From: CAXBCP01 sp038120765
GTDB taxonomy: Bacteria > Pseudomonadota > Alphaproteobacteria > MPNO01 > UBA830
DNA: 8,009 nucleotides
NCBI GenBank assembly: GCA_038120765.1
Contig: JAYOMI010000134.1
Span: 1 to 8,009 of the forward strand
Reading direction: 5' to 3'
Shown one piece after another: positions 1 through 7,711 of the stretch. Numbering within the stretch: position 1 is the stretch's first letter; each line of letters begins with the position of its first letter. A program made the translations under genes and the position numbers. Below the pieces are notes generated by a model. The model was given only the letters and a program-made list of their open reading frames with translations, ran no database searches and was not told the DNA's origin.

Positions 1-1299
<1,299 letters not shown>

Positions 1300-1442
1300 T
1301 GCACCAGCGTATAGCACGCCGGATTCAATGCGCTAAGAGGCAAGTGCGTTATTCGAAGCGCAGCGGAACCGACCGTTTTCGCACCAGCTATCCCGAGTCC
1401 GCTTTCGAGGGAGCACCGGAAGTCTGCCTCGACGCCAGGTTC

Positions 1443-1466
1443 GTCTGCTGATAGCCATAAGCAGAC
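1443..1466. repeat. Inverted repeat, 7-bp arms
   Basis: GTCTGCT (1443-1449) and AGCAGAC (1460-1466) are perfect reverse complements separated by 10 bases. This could be a small hairpin or part of a dispersed intergenic repeat. There is no T-run, so it is not an obvious terminator. Confidence 0.5.
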
Positions 1467-1531
1467 ATGAGCCGGACACTTAAAAAAGCAGCCTGACTGT
1501 CGGTGGATTTTGCAATCAGGGGAAACGGAAG

Positions 1532-1551
1532 GGTTTGGTCGAGTCCAAACC
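1532..1551. repeat. Inverted repeat GGTTTGG/CCAAACC, operator candidate
   Basis: GGTTTGG (1532-1538) and CCAAACC (1545-1551) are perfect reverse complements around a 6-base centre. The dyad lies about 40 bases upstream of the -35 candidate at 1589, so it could be a regulator-binding site. A chance hairpin is equally possible, and no regulator gene is present in the window. Confidence 0.35.
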
Positions 1552-1588
1552 ATTGAACAGTATCGTGTTAAGCAATCTGGCGAAAAAT

Positions 1589-1618
1589 TTGAATTCACAT
1601 TCGTTCATGAGATAAAAT
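1589..1618 (+). promoter_or_regulatory. Candidate sigma-70-type promoter for the surface-protein gene
   Basis: TTGAAT (1589-1594) and TAAAAT (1613-1618) are separated by 18 bases inside a locally AT-rich stretch that stands out from the GC-rich surroundings. The predicted start of transcription would fall just upstream of the GGAGG at 1634. This is consensus matching by eye and unproven. Confidence 0.35.
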
Positions 1619-1633
1619 TTTTAAAAAATTGTC

Positions 1634-1652
1634 GGAGGTAGTAATGGGGTAG
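1634..1652 (+). promoter_or_regulatory. Strong ribosome-binding site before a two-codon leader ORF (ATG GGG TAG)
   Basis: GGAGG (1634-1638) is ideally spaced (5 bases) from an ATG at 1644, but that ATG is followed by GGG and then a TAG stop (1650-1652). The start used for the main gene, ATG 1665, is in the same frame 12 bases past the TAG and has only a weak AGAG (1651-1654) nearby. The best initiation signal therefore serves a minimal ORF, which could couple into or throttle translation of the surface-protein gene. Alternatively the TAG is a recent mutation or sequencing error in the real start region. Confidence 0.45.
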
Positions 1653-1664
1653 AGTTGTCGTTTA

Positions 1665-2618
1665 ATGGGTTCCACGGCAGTCAGGCCGCTATGTATGGGG
1701 GCGCTGGTTGTCGCGGCGTTCCTTAATATCGAGTATGCTGCCGCCGGTCCGACCTATACAGTCATGACCGGTGGCGACGGGCTCAACTGTTCGGCAGGGG
1801 GAGAGGGACTACCGCCGAACCAGACCAGTGCAACACCGGGTATTACCATTTCTCATTCGGACAGCAACGGGTCCGAATTTGAGTCGTGGTTTGCACAGGC
1901 CAACCAGACCTCGCTCAGAACCCGCACGCGGGCGTTTAACGGCGGGTACAACGAGTCGCCCGCGCGCTCCTGCGCCAGCGCGGCGGAGATCTTTACGATC
2001 GACGATCTGATTTTCACCACCAGCACTCACAGTGTGGTCGATGTTTCGCTGTCGCTGCACTACGACGGCACATTAAGTGCGGGGACCACGGGCGGGAATT
2101 CGGGCTCTTCAGCGCGTTTCTATAATCTCGCCTCGCTGAATGGCCAGAATGACCAGAGTGGAAACACATCCGGCCTCGGGCTTCTCAACCAGTCCAACGG
2201 CGGTATTTTCCAGCTCAATTGCGGAATCGCGGGCTGTACGGACGAAGATGGGGCCGTGCTTGCCGCGAGCGCTGCGTCGAGCGCGACTAGGGCAATCAAC
2301 ACGATCCTTACCCACACCTGGACGAATATTCCGGTCAACACGCTGGTCAGCCTGACGGTCGGGATCGAGTCGCTGTCGACAGTGATCAAGAATTTCAATG
2401 ATGGCGGCTTTGGCGAATCCGCGTTCCACAACACCGTCACCTTTGCCAATCCCAATGCTGTCTTCGGGTTGGCGGAAGGCGTGACGGCAAATTCCGGGCA
2501 ACTTGGACTCAGCGACAACAGCCTTGGCTCGGTCACGATATTCGAACCAGGTGTTGTGGGCCTGTTCGGTCTGAGCCTTGCCTTGCTTGCCATAGCCCGG
2601 CGCCGGGCGTCTGTGTGA
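1665..2618 (+). CDS. Secreted PEP-CTERM-like sorting-domain protein
   Basis: This 317-residue exported protein is of unknown specific function. Residues 1-27 look like a Sec signal peptide: an Arg at 7, a hydrophobic core around LCMGALVVAAFL, and a likely cleavage after EYAAA. The mature part is rich in Gly, Ser, Asn and Thr, with five Cys (42, 103, 186, 191 in the mature chain, plus Cys10 in the signal). The segment VFGLAEGVTANS (267-278) resembles the stretch often seen just before PEP-CTERM signals. The tail has the tripartite sorting layout: FEPG (293-296) in place of Pro-Glu-Pro, a hydrophobic helix (297-310), then ARRR (311-314). Such tails are normally processed by an exosortase, but none is in the window. 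ATG 1665 is the only in-frame start after the upstream TAG at 1650. The gene is monocistronic, ending at a strong terminator. Confidence 0.85.
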   Translation: MGSTAVRPLCMGALVVAAFLNIEYAAAGPTYTVMTGGDGLNCSAGGEGLPPNQTSATPGITISHSDSNGSEFESWFAQANQTSLRTRTRAFNGGYNESPARSCASAAEIFTIDDLIFTTSTHSVVDVSLSLHYDGTLSAGTTGGNSGSSARFYNLASLNGQNDQSGNTSGLGLLNQSNGGIFQLNCGIAGCTDEDGAVLAASAASSATRAINTILTHTWTNIPVNTLVSLTVGIESLSTVIKNFNDGGFGESAFHNTVTFANPNAVFGLAEGVTANSGQLGLSDNSLGSVTIFEPGVVGLFGLSLALLAIARRRASV

Positions 2619-2639
2619 CTACTGTCCTAGCAGTTCGAT

Positions 2640-2677
2640 AAAACAAACGGCGGTCCTTTAGAACCGCCGTTTGTTTT
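2640..2677 (+). terminator. Rho-independent terminator, probably bidirectional
   Basis: AAAACAAACGGCGGT (2640-2654) and ACCGCCGTTTGTTTT (2663-2677) are perfect 15-bp reverse complements around an 8-base loop. The GC-rich core is flanked by an A-rich left arm and a T-rich right arm, so it would work in either direction. It begins 21 bases after the surface-protein stop and separates that gene from the permease operon. Confidence 0.93.
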
Positions 2678-2856
2678 GCGAGTTGTCGCCCTTGGGTCAG
2701 GAACAGACCCTTACACGATCGCGATCGCACGTCTGAGGCTGGCGAAAAGCGGTCTTGGATTGTGCGGCGATAGCGACCGAATAAACCGCGCCTGTCTCTC
2801 GCGCCGTCCGAAATTCTGTTACTTTTCCGGCAAGCAACAAGAAACACGGGACGACG

Positions 2857-3756
2857 ATGCTCAAAACCGGGACCGCGGCCGGCATATTCTGGATGTGCAT
2901 GGCGACGCTTTTCAGCTCCGTTTCGGGCGCGATGGTCCGGGAACTGGCGGGCGAAATTCCGGCGTTCGAGCTGGTCTTCTTTCGCAACCTGATNNNNNNN
3001 NNNGTGCTGATTCCGATTGTCCGGCGCCAGGGCGTGGGCTTACCCGACCGGAGCCAGCTGCCGGTTTACGCGCTGCGAATCCTGTTCGCCCTCTTTGCGA
3101 TGCTGTTTCTGTTCTATGCGCTGGCCCGCATGCCGCTCGCGGATGTGTATGCCCTGCAATATACGATCCCGCTTTTCACGATCCTGCTGGCGGTCCTGTT
3201 CCTCAACCAGAAAGCCGATATCCACAGCTGGGCGGCGGTATTTGTCGGATTCGTCGGCACGCTGATCGTCATGCGGCCCGGCATTGTCGAAATCTCGCTG
3301 GCAGCCATGGGCGCGATCACCGCCGCCTGCCTGTCGGCCGGATCGAATACGACGATCAAAATACTTTCGCGCAAGGACAATCCCGAAGCCATCACTCTGT
3401 GGACCAATATCGGGATGTTGCCGCTGGCGCTGGTCCCGACGCTGTTTATCTGGGTGACGCCGACGGCCGCACAATGGCCGCTGATCATCGGGGTCGGGGT
3501 GATCAGCAGCATCGGCGGCTATTGCTTTACCCGCGCGGTGTCCGCCGCGGATGCGCGCATCGTGCAGCCCTTCCAGTTTTCCCGCATGATCTTCGCGACC
3601 GCCATCGGCTGGATCATGTTTTCGGAATTTCCCGATCTCTGGACCTGGGTCGGAGCCGCCGTGATTTTCGGCGCGTCATACTATATCGTCTACCGGGAAG
3701 GACGCGCGCGGAAGGCGGCGCGGAGAGACCAGCAGGCAGCCGACCAGAGGACATAG
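2857..3756 (+). CDS. EamA/DMT-superfamily inner-membrane permease
   Basis: This 299-residue protein has the duplicated EamA layout, with about ten predicted membrane helices at roughly 7-25, 36-56, 69-88, 95-117, 123-140, 145-165, 179-199, 207-228, 236-256 and 261-278, and a basic tail from 280. The first half carries FELVFFRN (37-44) and LFYALARMPLADVYAL (85-100), both typical of this family; the second half has RAVSAADARIVQPFQFSRMIF (226-246 in part). DMT carriers move small metabolites, and the substrate cannot be read from sequence. The start has GGGA (2848-2851) five bases upstream. Ten Ns (2994-3003) fall in helix 2, and keeping four codons there gives the length expected for the family. 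It is the first gene of the operon, 10 bases before the ligase gene. The co-encoded hydrolase and ligase suggest transport of an acylated amino acid, an acid or an amino acid. Confidence 0.9.
   Translation: MLKTGTAAGIFWMCMATLFSSVSGAMVRELAGEIPAFELVFFRNLXXXXVLIPIVRRQGVGLPDRSQLPVYALRILFALFAMLFLFYALARMPLADVYALQYTIPLFTILLAVLFLNQKADIHSWAAVFVGFVGTLIVMRPGIVEISLAAMGAITAACLSAGSNTTIKILSRKDNPEAITLWTNIGMLPLALVPTLFIWVTPTAAQWPLIIGVGVISSIGGYCFTRAVSAADARIVQPFQFSRMIFATAIGWIMFSEFPDLWTWVGAAVIFGASYYIVYREGRARKAARRDQQAADQRT
2994..3003. other. Assembly gap (10 N) inside the permease gene
   Basis: Ten undetermined bases. The permease frame continues across unchanged, and the four implied residues match the usual spacing between FFRN and the end of helix 2, so the true gap is probably 10 bases or close to it (modulo 3). 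Confidence 0.99.
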
Positions 3757-3766
3757 GACCGGACAA

Positions 3767-5344
3767 ATGACAGACAGCGCCCCACCGCCGCCGGAAACCC
3801 CCTATCGCAGCGTCCTGTCGATGATCCGCGAACATGCAGGGCGCGCGCCGGCACAGGACTGCCTTGTCGCCATCGATCAGAAAACGTCGCTGACCTGGCG
3901 GCAGCTCTACCGGCTCACCAACAAGCTGTCCGCCTGGCTGCATGCACAGGATATCGGCGCCAATGACAGGGTCCTGGTGCTGACTGACAACAGCCTTGAA
4001 AACCTGATCCTTTATTTCGGCATCCAGCGCCACGGGGCGACGTTCTGCACCGTCAATGTCGACATCAACGCAAACCACATGGCCGAGATTATCGACCGGC
4101 TCTCGCCCCGGATCGTACTGTGGCACGACGCCCTCGACCTGTCCGACATTCAGAAAACCGCGCCGGGGACCTGGCTGTCCTTCGGCACCGCCGACCCGGA
4201 GGGCGCCGCGGCGACAGATGGCGGCCTGTTCGAAGCGCTGAACGCGCTGGACGGCGACACCGAGCCCGATGAGGTTTCAACCGCCGACGACGACGCGGTG
4301 ATCTGTTTCACGTCCGGCACGACCGACCGGCCCAAGGGGGTGATTCACAGTTTCGGCAATTACAACGCCATCGGCGCACAGACGGCCCATCTCTGGGGTC
4401 TCACACCCGCCGACCGCGTGCTCGAGTACCGGGCGTTTTCGTGGTCGTCGTCGCACCAGATCGTTTTGCAGCCGCTCTTGTTCGGCGGCGGTTGCGTGGT
4501 CTTCGCCCCGAAATTCTCGTTCAGCCGGCTGTTCGGCTGGATTCGCGACTACTGCATCACAAAGGCGATCGGGATTCCGGCGGTCGTCAACATGCTGCTT
4601 GACCGCCCGGCGGACGAGGAGAGCGGATCGCTGGAAACACTTGAATTCATGAGCTGCAGCACCGCGCCGTTGATGGAAGAACAGCACCGCCGGTTCGAAC
4701 AGACCTACGGCATCAAGCTGATCCAGCATTACGGGATGAGCGAAGGCGGCACGGTGGCCGGCAATCATCATCTCGCCCGCCGGATCGGCAGTGTCGGCAA
4801 GCCCGGAATCGGCCAGAACCTGACCATCGTCGACGAGGCGGGAAACATCGCGCCGCCCGGCACGGAAGGCGAGATCGAGATCGGCGGCACCCAGAACGCG
4901 ACCGCCTACCTCAACCCGGACGGCTCGATCGAGGCGGTCCGCGGCAAACGGCTGAAAACAGGCGATCTCGGCGTGCTGGACGATGACGGCTATCTGCGCG
5001 TGACCGGGCGCGCCAAGGAACTGATCATTCGCGGCGGCGTCAATATCGCGCCGCTGGAGATCGACAATATCGTCATACAGCACGGCGACGTTATGGAAGT
5101 CTGCACCATCGGCGCGCCCGATGCGATTTATGGCGAAGCGGTCGTCTGTTATGTCGTGCCGAGAACCGGCCGGTCGCTGACCGCCGACGACATCGCGCGG
5201 CATTGCGCCGCGCTGCTGCCGGATTTCAAACAGCCGTCGGAAATCGTTATCATCGACGAGGTGGCGCGCAATACCAGAGGAAAGGTCGACAGGAACGCTA
5301 TGAAAGACATCTGGACGGAGACACATTCGGGGAACGCGTCATGA
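3767..5344 (+). CDS. AMP-forming acyl-CoA synthetase / ligase (ANL superfamily)
   Basis: This 525-residue cytoplasmic enzyme is expected to activate a carboxylic acid with ATP to an acyl-adenylate and pass it to CoA. The large N-terminal adenylation domain spans about 1-410. Its core motifs are the phosphate-binding loop FTSGTTDRPKG (181-191), HYGMSEGG (321-328, the usual YGxTE with Ser), KTGDLG (397-402, ribose-binding Asp400) and the hinge GRAKELIIRGG (414-424). The C-terminal domain ends with NTRGKVDR (502-509), where Lys506 is the expected catalytic lysine, so the enzyme looks complete. The acyl substrate is not readable. The gene starts 10 bases after the permease stop, with AGGACCGGA just upstream, and its TGA overlaps the deacylase ATG (ATGA, 5341-5344). 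It is predicted to activate the acid released by the deacylase. It could instead form a CoA ester of an aromatic or medium-chain acid for another pathway. Confidence 0.95.
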   Translation: MTDSAPPPPETPYRSVLSMIREHAGRAPAQDCLVAIDQKTSLTWRQLYRLTNKLSAWLHAQDIGANDRVLVLTDNSLENLILYFGIQRHGATFCTVNVDINANHMAEIIDRLSPRIVLWHDALDLSDIQKTAPGTWLSFGTADPEGAAATDGGLFEALNALDGDTEPDEVSTADDDAVICFTSGTTDRPKGVIHSFGNYNAIGAQTAHLWGLTPADRVLEYRAFSWSSSHQIVLQPLLFGGGCVVFAPKFSFSRLFGWIRDYCITKAIGIPAVVNMLLDRPADEESGSLETLEFMSCSTAPLMEEQHRRFEQTYGIKLIQHYGMSEGGTVAGNHHLARRIGSVGKPGIGQNLTIVDEAGNIAPPGTEGEIEIGGTQNATAYLNPDGSIEAVRGKRLKTGDLGVLDDDGYLRVTGRAKELIIRGGVNIAPLEIDNIVIQHGDVMEVCTIGAPDAIYGEAVVCYVVPRTGRSLTADDIARHCAALLPDFKQPSEIVIIDEVARNTRGKVDRNAMKDIWTETHSGNAS

Positions 5345-6953
5345 GCGGTGCCATCGTCATCCGCGGCGGCCACGTCATCGACGGTACGGGTGCGGCGGGA
5401 ATCGAGACCGATATCGCCATCAGCGGCGGGCGGATCACCGAGATCGGCCCGAACATCGCCGCCAGCGGCGCGGAAGTCATCGACGCATCGGGCAAGGTGG
5501 TCTCGCCGGGATTTATCGACATAAAAACCCATTCTGACTGGACCCTGCCGCTGATGCCGCAGGCGGAAAGCAAGATCCGCCAGGGCGTCACCACGGAAGT
5601 GATCGGGCATTGCGGCTATTCCTGTGCGCCGGCCCTGCCGAACAAGGTCGAGGCGCTGGCGGATTATCTCAGTCCCAGCGCCCCCTGGCTGACGTTCCGT
5701 CCGACGAATTTCCGCGATTATCTCGATCAGTACCCGGCACTTTCGGTGAACACGGTACACCTGGNNNNNNNNNNCATAACACCCTTCGCCTGATGGCGAT
5801 GGGCATGGAGGACCGGCCGCCGACCCCGGCGGAGCTCGAGCATATGCGGGCATTGCTGGTCGAGGCGCTGGGCGCGGGTGCGCTCGGCATGTCGTCCGGC
5901 CTGTTCACCGCGCCCGGTTCCTATTCGGATGTCGAAGAGATGGTCGCGCTCGGCCGCACCCTGTCGGCGGAGGGCGCGCGCTACTTCACCCACCTGCGGG
6001 ATGAGGGAAACACGGTCTACGATTCCCTTCAGGAAGCGATGGAATTCGCCGAACAGGTCCGCGTGCATGTGCAGATCGTGCACATGAAGCTGTCGGGCAC
6101 CGATAACTGGGGCGGCGCCGTCAAGGCAATGGATATTCTCGCCGATGCCCGGAAGGCCGACGTGCCGATCGACTGCGATATTTATCCCTATACCGCCGCC
6201 AGCAACCCACTGAAGAACCTGTTCCCGCCGTGGCTTCAGGAAGGCGGCGTGGATGCGATGATCGCCCGGCTGGGAGACGCGAATATACGGAACAGATTGC
6301 GCGAAGCGATCGAGGGAGAGGGGCTGAATAATTTTGGCAGGATTCCGGACTGGGACGCGATCCGGATATCCATATCGCCGGACATGCCGCAATTCGCGGG
6401 ACGCACCATCGCCGACCTCGCGGCGGAACGGAATATCGACGGCCTCGATATGGCGCTCGATTATATCGTCGAGGATCGCGGCCAGACCCGCGTGCTTGTC
6501 GGTTCGATCTCCGAAGAGGACGTGAAGGATTTTGTGCGGTCCGGGGACGTGATGATCGGTTCGGACGGGAATTCCGTCGCCCCCTATGGCACAACCGGCC
6601 AGGGCAAGCCCCACCCGCGGTTCTACGGCACCTTTGCGAAGGTCCTCGGTCAATACGCGCGGGACGAGGAACTGCTGCCGCTGCACAAGGCACTATGGAA
6701 AATGACCGGCGCCTCCGCACGGGCGCTCGGCCTCAAGGACCGCGGCCTGCTACGCGAAGGCTATGCCGCCGACATCACGATATTCAACCCGGTGACCATT
6801 GCGGAACGCGCGACCTACGAGGATCCGCACCAGTTCGCCGCCGGGATCGACCAGGTCATCGTCAACGGCACCACCGTGCTGCGCGACGGCGAGCATACCG
6901 GCGCGCTGACCGGGCGTACGCTTCGCCGGCAGGCCGATTTTTCGGTGGCATGA
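5341..6953 (+). CDS. N-acyl-D-amino-acid deacylase (D-aminoacylase) family amidohydrolase, interrupted by a sequence gap
   Basis: This metal-dependent amidohydrolase family hydrolyses N-acyl amino acids to a carboxylate and the free (typically D-) amino acid. The start ATG overlaps the ligase stop and has GGGGA (5329-5333) upstream. Residues 1-141 include the beta-sandwich start and PGFIDIKTHSD (56-66), then Cys91 in GHCG, which aligns with the bridging Cys96 of the Alcaligenes faecalis enzyme. After the Ns, reading continues in a different frame from 5775 with HNTLR, GMSSGLF, THLRDEG, IVHMKLSG (the two metal His) and IGSDG (catalytic Asp). The C-terminal beta-sandwich ends GYAADITIFNP...VIVNG. 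If the gap is really about 5 bases the protein is about 535 residues, normal for the family. Oddity: the first His of the HxH motif is Lys62. The family is certain; substrate and stereospecificity are not. Confidence 0.88.
5765..5774. other. Assembly gap (10 N) with wrong length, inside the deacylase gene
   Basis: The deacylase reads in one frame up to CTG G (5761-5764) and in another from CAT (5775), so the real gap must leave remainder 2 when divided by 3. The family has a V/L-G-H-x-T-L-R motif here. Restoring Val-Gly before the His needs exactly five missing bases, so the placeholder is probably about five too long. The apparent frameshift should not be read as a pseudogene. Confidence 0.9.
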
Positions 6954-6967
6954 TCCGGAGCGTCAGA

Positions 6968-7120
6968 CCGGGGTCCGCGTGAGAGCGGTTTGACCGCGGC
7001 CCGGAATCCGAAGCGGACGGTCGTTTCGGAGGCACCGCCCCTGGTGACAGTCCGCCGGTGCCAGCCTGCCACCCGCTGATGCCCGGCATCGAGCCCTGCC
7101 GGCGGGCAGCCGCGACGCGG
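6968..7120. other. Hairpin-dense GC-rich spacer after the deacylase operon
   Basis: Six perfect short inverted repeats follow each other: GCGGT/ACCGC (6985-6997), TCCGAA/TTCGGA (7007-7030), GGCACCG/CGGTGCC (7031-7062), GATGCC/GGCATC (7078-7090), CTGCC/GGCAG (7096-7109) and CCGCG/CGCGG (7110-7120). A further imperfect pair joins 6968-6979 to 6995-7004 and would compete with the first hairpin. Two pairs of hairpins are directly abutting. There is no T-run, so this is not a classical terminator. It may be a structured RNA, a palindromic repeat or recombination scar, or GC-driven chance. I do not recognise it as a known RNA family. Confidence 0.35.
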
Positions 7121-7434
7121 CCACAGCCGTTCTCGACATCCCGAAAAAACCCGAACGACGGGCAAAAATCCTGGAGTCCTACGACCACCGGATTCGCCGG
7201 AGGATTGGCTATATTTCATGGTTCATTTATAGTATCCACGATCCCTCATTCCGGGAAATGCTGCTGAATCCGAAGAATTTTTTCGGTGTCGAACGCGCGG
7301 TGATTTCGCTACTCGCCGGCGATTTTCGACCCGATATCAGACTGAGAACGCGCGTAGTGTTGTTCAAAATCCTGCGCAAGGTTGTCGAGTTTAACAGCGT
7401 CGAAAAGACAAAAGAGAATGCGCATGCCAGATGA
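7048..7434 (+). pseudogene. 5'-truncated remnant of a halogenase-like FAD-dependent oxidoreductase
   Basis: A frame open from just after the TGA at 7045 to the TGA at 7432-7434 (128 codons) has no ATG, GTG or TTG until codon 71 (7258). It is therefore a gene tail without a head and would be missed by gene callers. Its translation has the C-terminal signature of tryptophan-halogenase-like/FAD-dependent oxidoreductases: ILESYDHRIRR (41-51), IGYISWFIYSIHDPSFREML (53-72), NPKNFFGVERAVISLLAGD (74-92), then LFKIL (105-109). The similarity is recognisable from about codon 24 on; the upstream part is probably not homologous. The N-terminal FAD-binding domain (about 300 residues expected) is absent, with only 94 bases between this frame and the deacylase stop. 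Its stop overlaps the ACP start by 11 bases, as in an intact operon. Base composition is clearly less GC-rich from about 7190 on. Confidence 0.7.
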
Positions 7435-7711
7435 TATGAATGGTTCGGTGGATATTGAACTCCGCAATGAAGTCGCCGCCCTCATTGTCGAGGCCCTGGA
7501 CCTCGAGGATATAAAAGCCGAAGACATCGATCCTTCGGCCCCTCTTTTCGGAGAAGGGCTGTGTCTCGATTCAATCGATGCGCTTGAACTGGCCTTTGAA
7601 ATTGCCAGAAAATACAATTTCAAATTACGGTCCGATGACGAGCGGAACGAAGAAATTTTCGCGTCGCTCAACAGTCTTACGCGGCACATCGCCGAGAATC
7701 GCAAGAGTTGA
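7424..7711 (+). CDS. Acyl carrier protein (phosphopantetheine-binding), aryl-polyene-cluster type
   Basis: This 95-residue carrier protein holds growing acyl chains on a phosphopantetheine arm. Residues 16-48 (EVAALIVEALDLEDI, then DIDPSAPLFGEG) lead into LDSIDALELAFEI (48-60), where Ser50 is the attachment site (DSI in place of the common DSL). The sequence resembles the ACPs of aryl-polyene and related clusters more than the housekeeping AcpP of fatty-acid synthesis. ATG 7424 is preferred because AAGAG (7412-7416) lies seven bases upstream. The ATG at 7418 would be too close to it, and an in-frame TTG at 7382 would add a non-conserved basic extension. The start lies inside the end of the flavoprotein remnant, and the TGA overlaps the next start as TTGA (7708-7711). 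It needs a phosphopantetheinyl transferase and partner enzymes, expected beyond the right edge. Confidence 0.92.
   Translation: MPDDMNGSVDIELRNEVAALIVEALDLEDIKAEDIDPSAPLFGEGLCLDSIDALELAFEIARKYNFKLRSDDERNEEIFASLNSLTRHIAENRKS

Larger units (their letters stand above)
1300..1588. other. Gene-free divergent intergenic region, possible dispersed repeat
   Basis: No convincing coding region lies between the start of the synthetase gene (minus) and the promoter candidate of the surface-protein gene (plus). The stretch contains two short perfect inverted repeats, listed separately. A minus-strand open frame (1598-1296) crosses it and its stop overlaps the synthetase ATG as ATGA, but its cysteine-rich low-complexity translation looks non-coding. 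The general appearance, with clustered related words such as GTCTGC at 1433, GTCTGCT at 1443 and AGCAGAC at 1460, suggests an intergenic repeat rather than a gene. No promoter for the synthetase could be assigned with confidence. Confidence 0.4.

Noticed and set aside
2755..2785. Promoter for the permease operon (TTGGAT ... GAATAA)
   Set aside because: The match to consensus is weak and spacing is ambiguous; a promoter must exist downstream of the terminator, but I cannot place it.
2676..3770. 364-residue plus-strand open frame over the permease
   Set aside because: It is out of frame with the permease, has Arg/Gly-rich shadow composition and no recognisable domain; the permease frame has clear membrane helices and family motifs.
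4277..5326. 349-residue minus-strand open frame opposite the ligase
   Set aside because: Antisense shadow of a GC-rich coding region; the plus-strand ligase carries every expected catalytic motif.
5341..5793. Separate truncated amidohydrolase ending at 5793
   Set aside because: The stop is reached only by reading through the 10-N placeholder in the wrong frame; the two halves form one family member.
5727..6686. 319-residue minus-strand open frame opposite the deacylase
   Set aside because: Antisense shadow that also crosses the N gap; the plus strand holds conserved amidohydrolase motifs.
7031..7090. Possible cobalamin riboswitch: GGTGACAGTCC at 7044-7053 fits the GGTGnnAnTCC core
   Set aside because: The upstream GGGAA-type element, the CCCGC-ACTGT stretch and the downstream receptor loop are not convincingly present, and nothing nearby is a B12-related gene. 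A covariance search would settle it.
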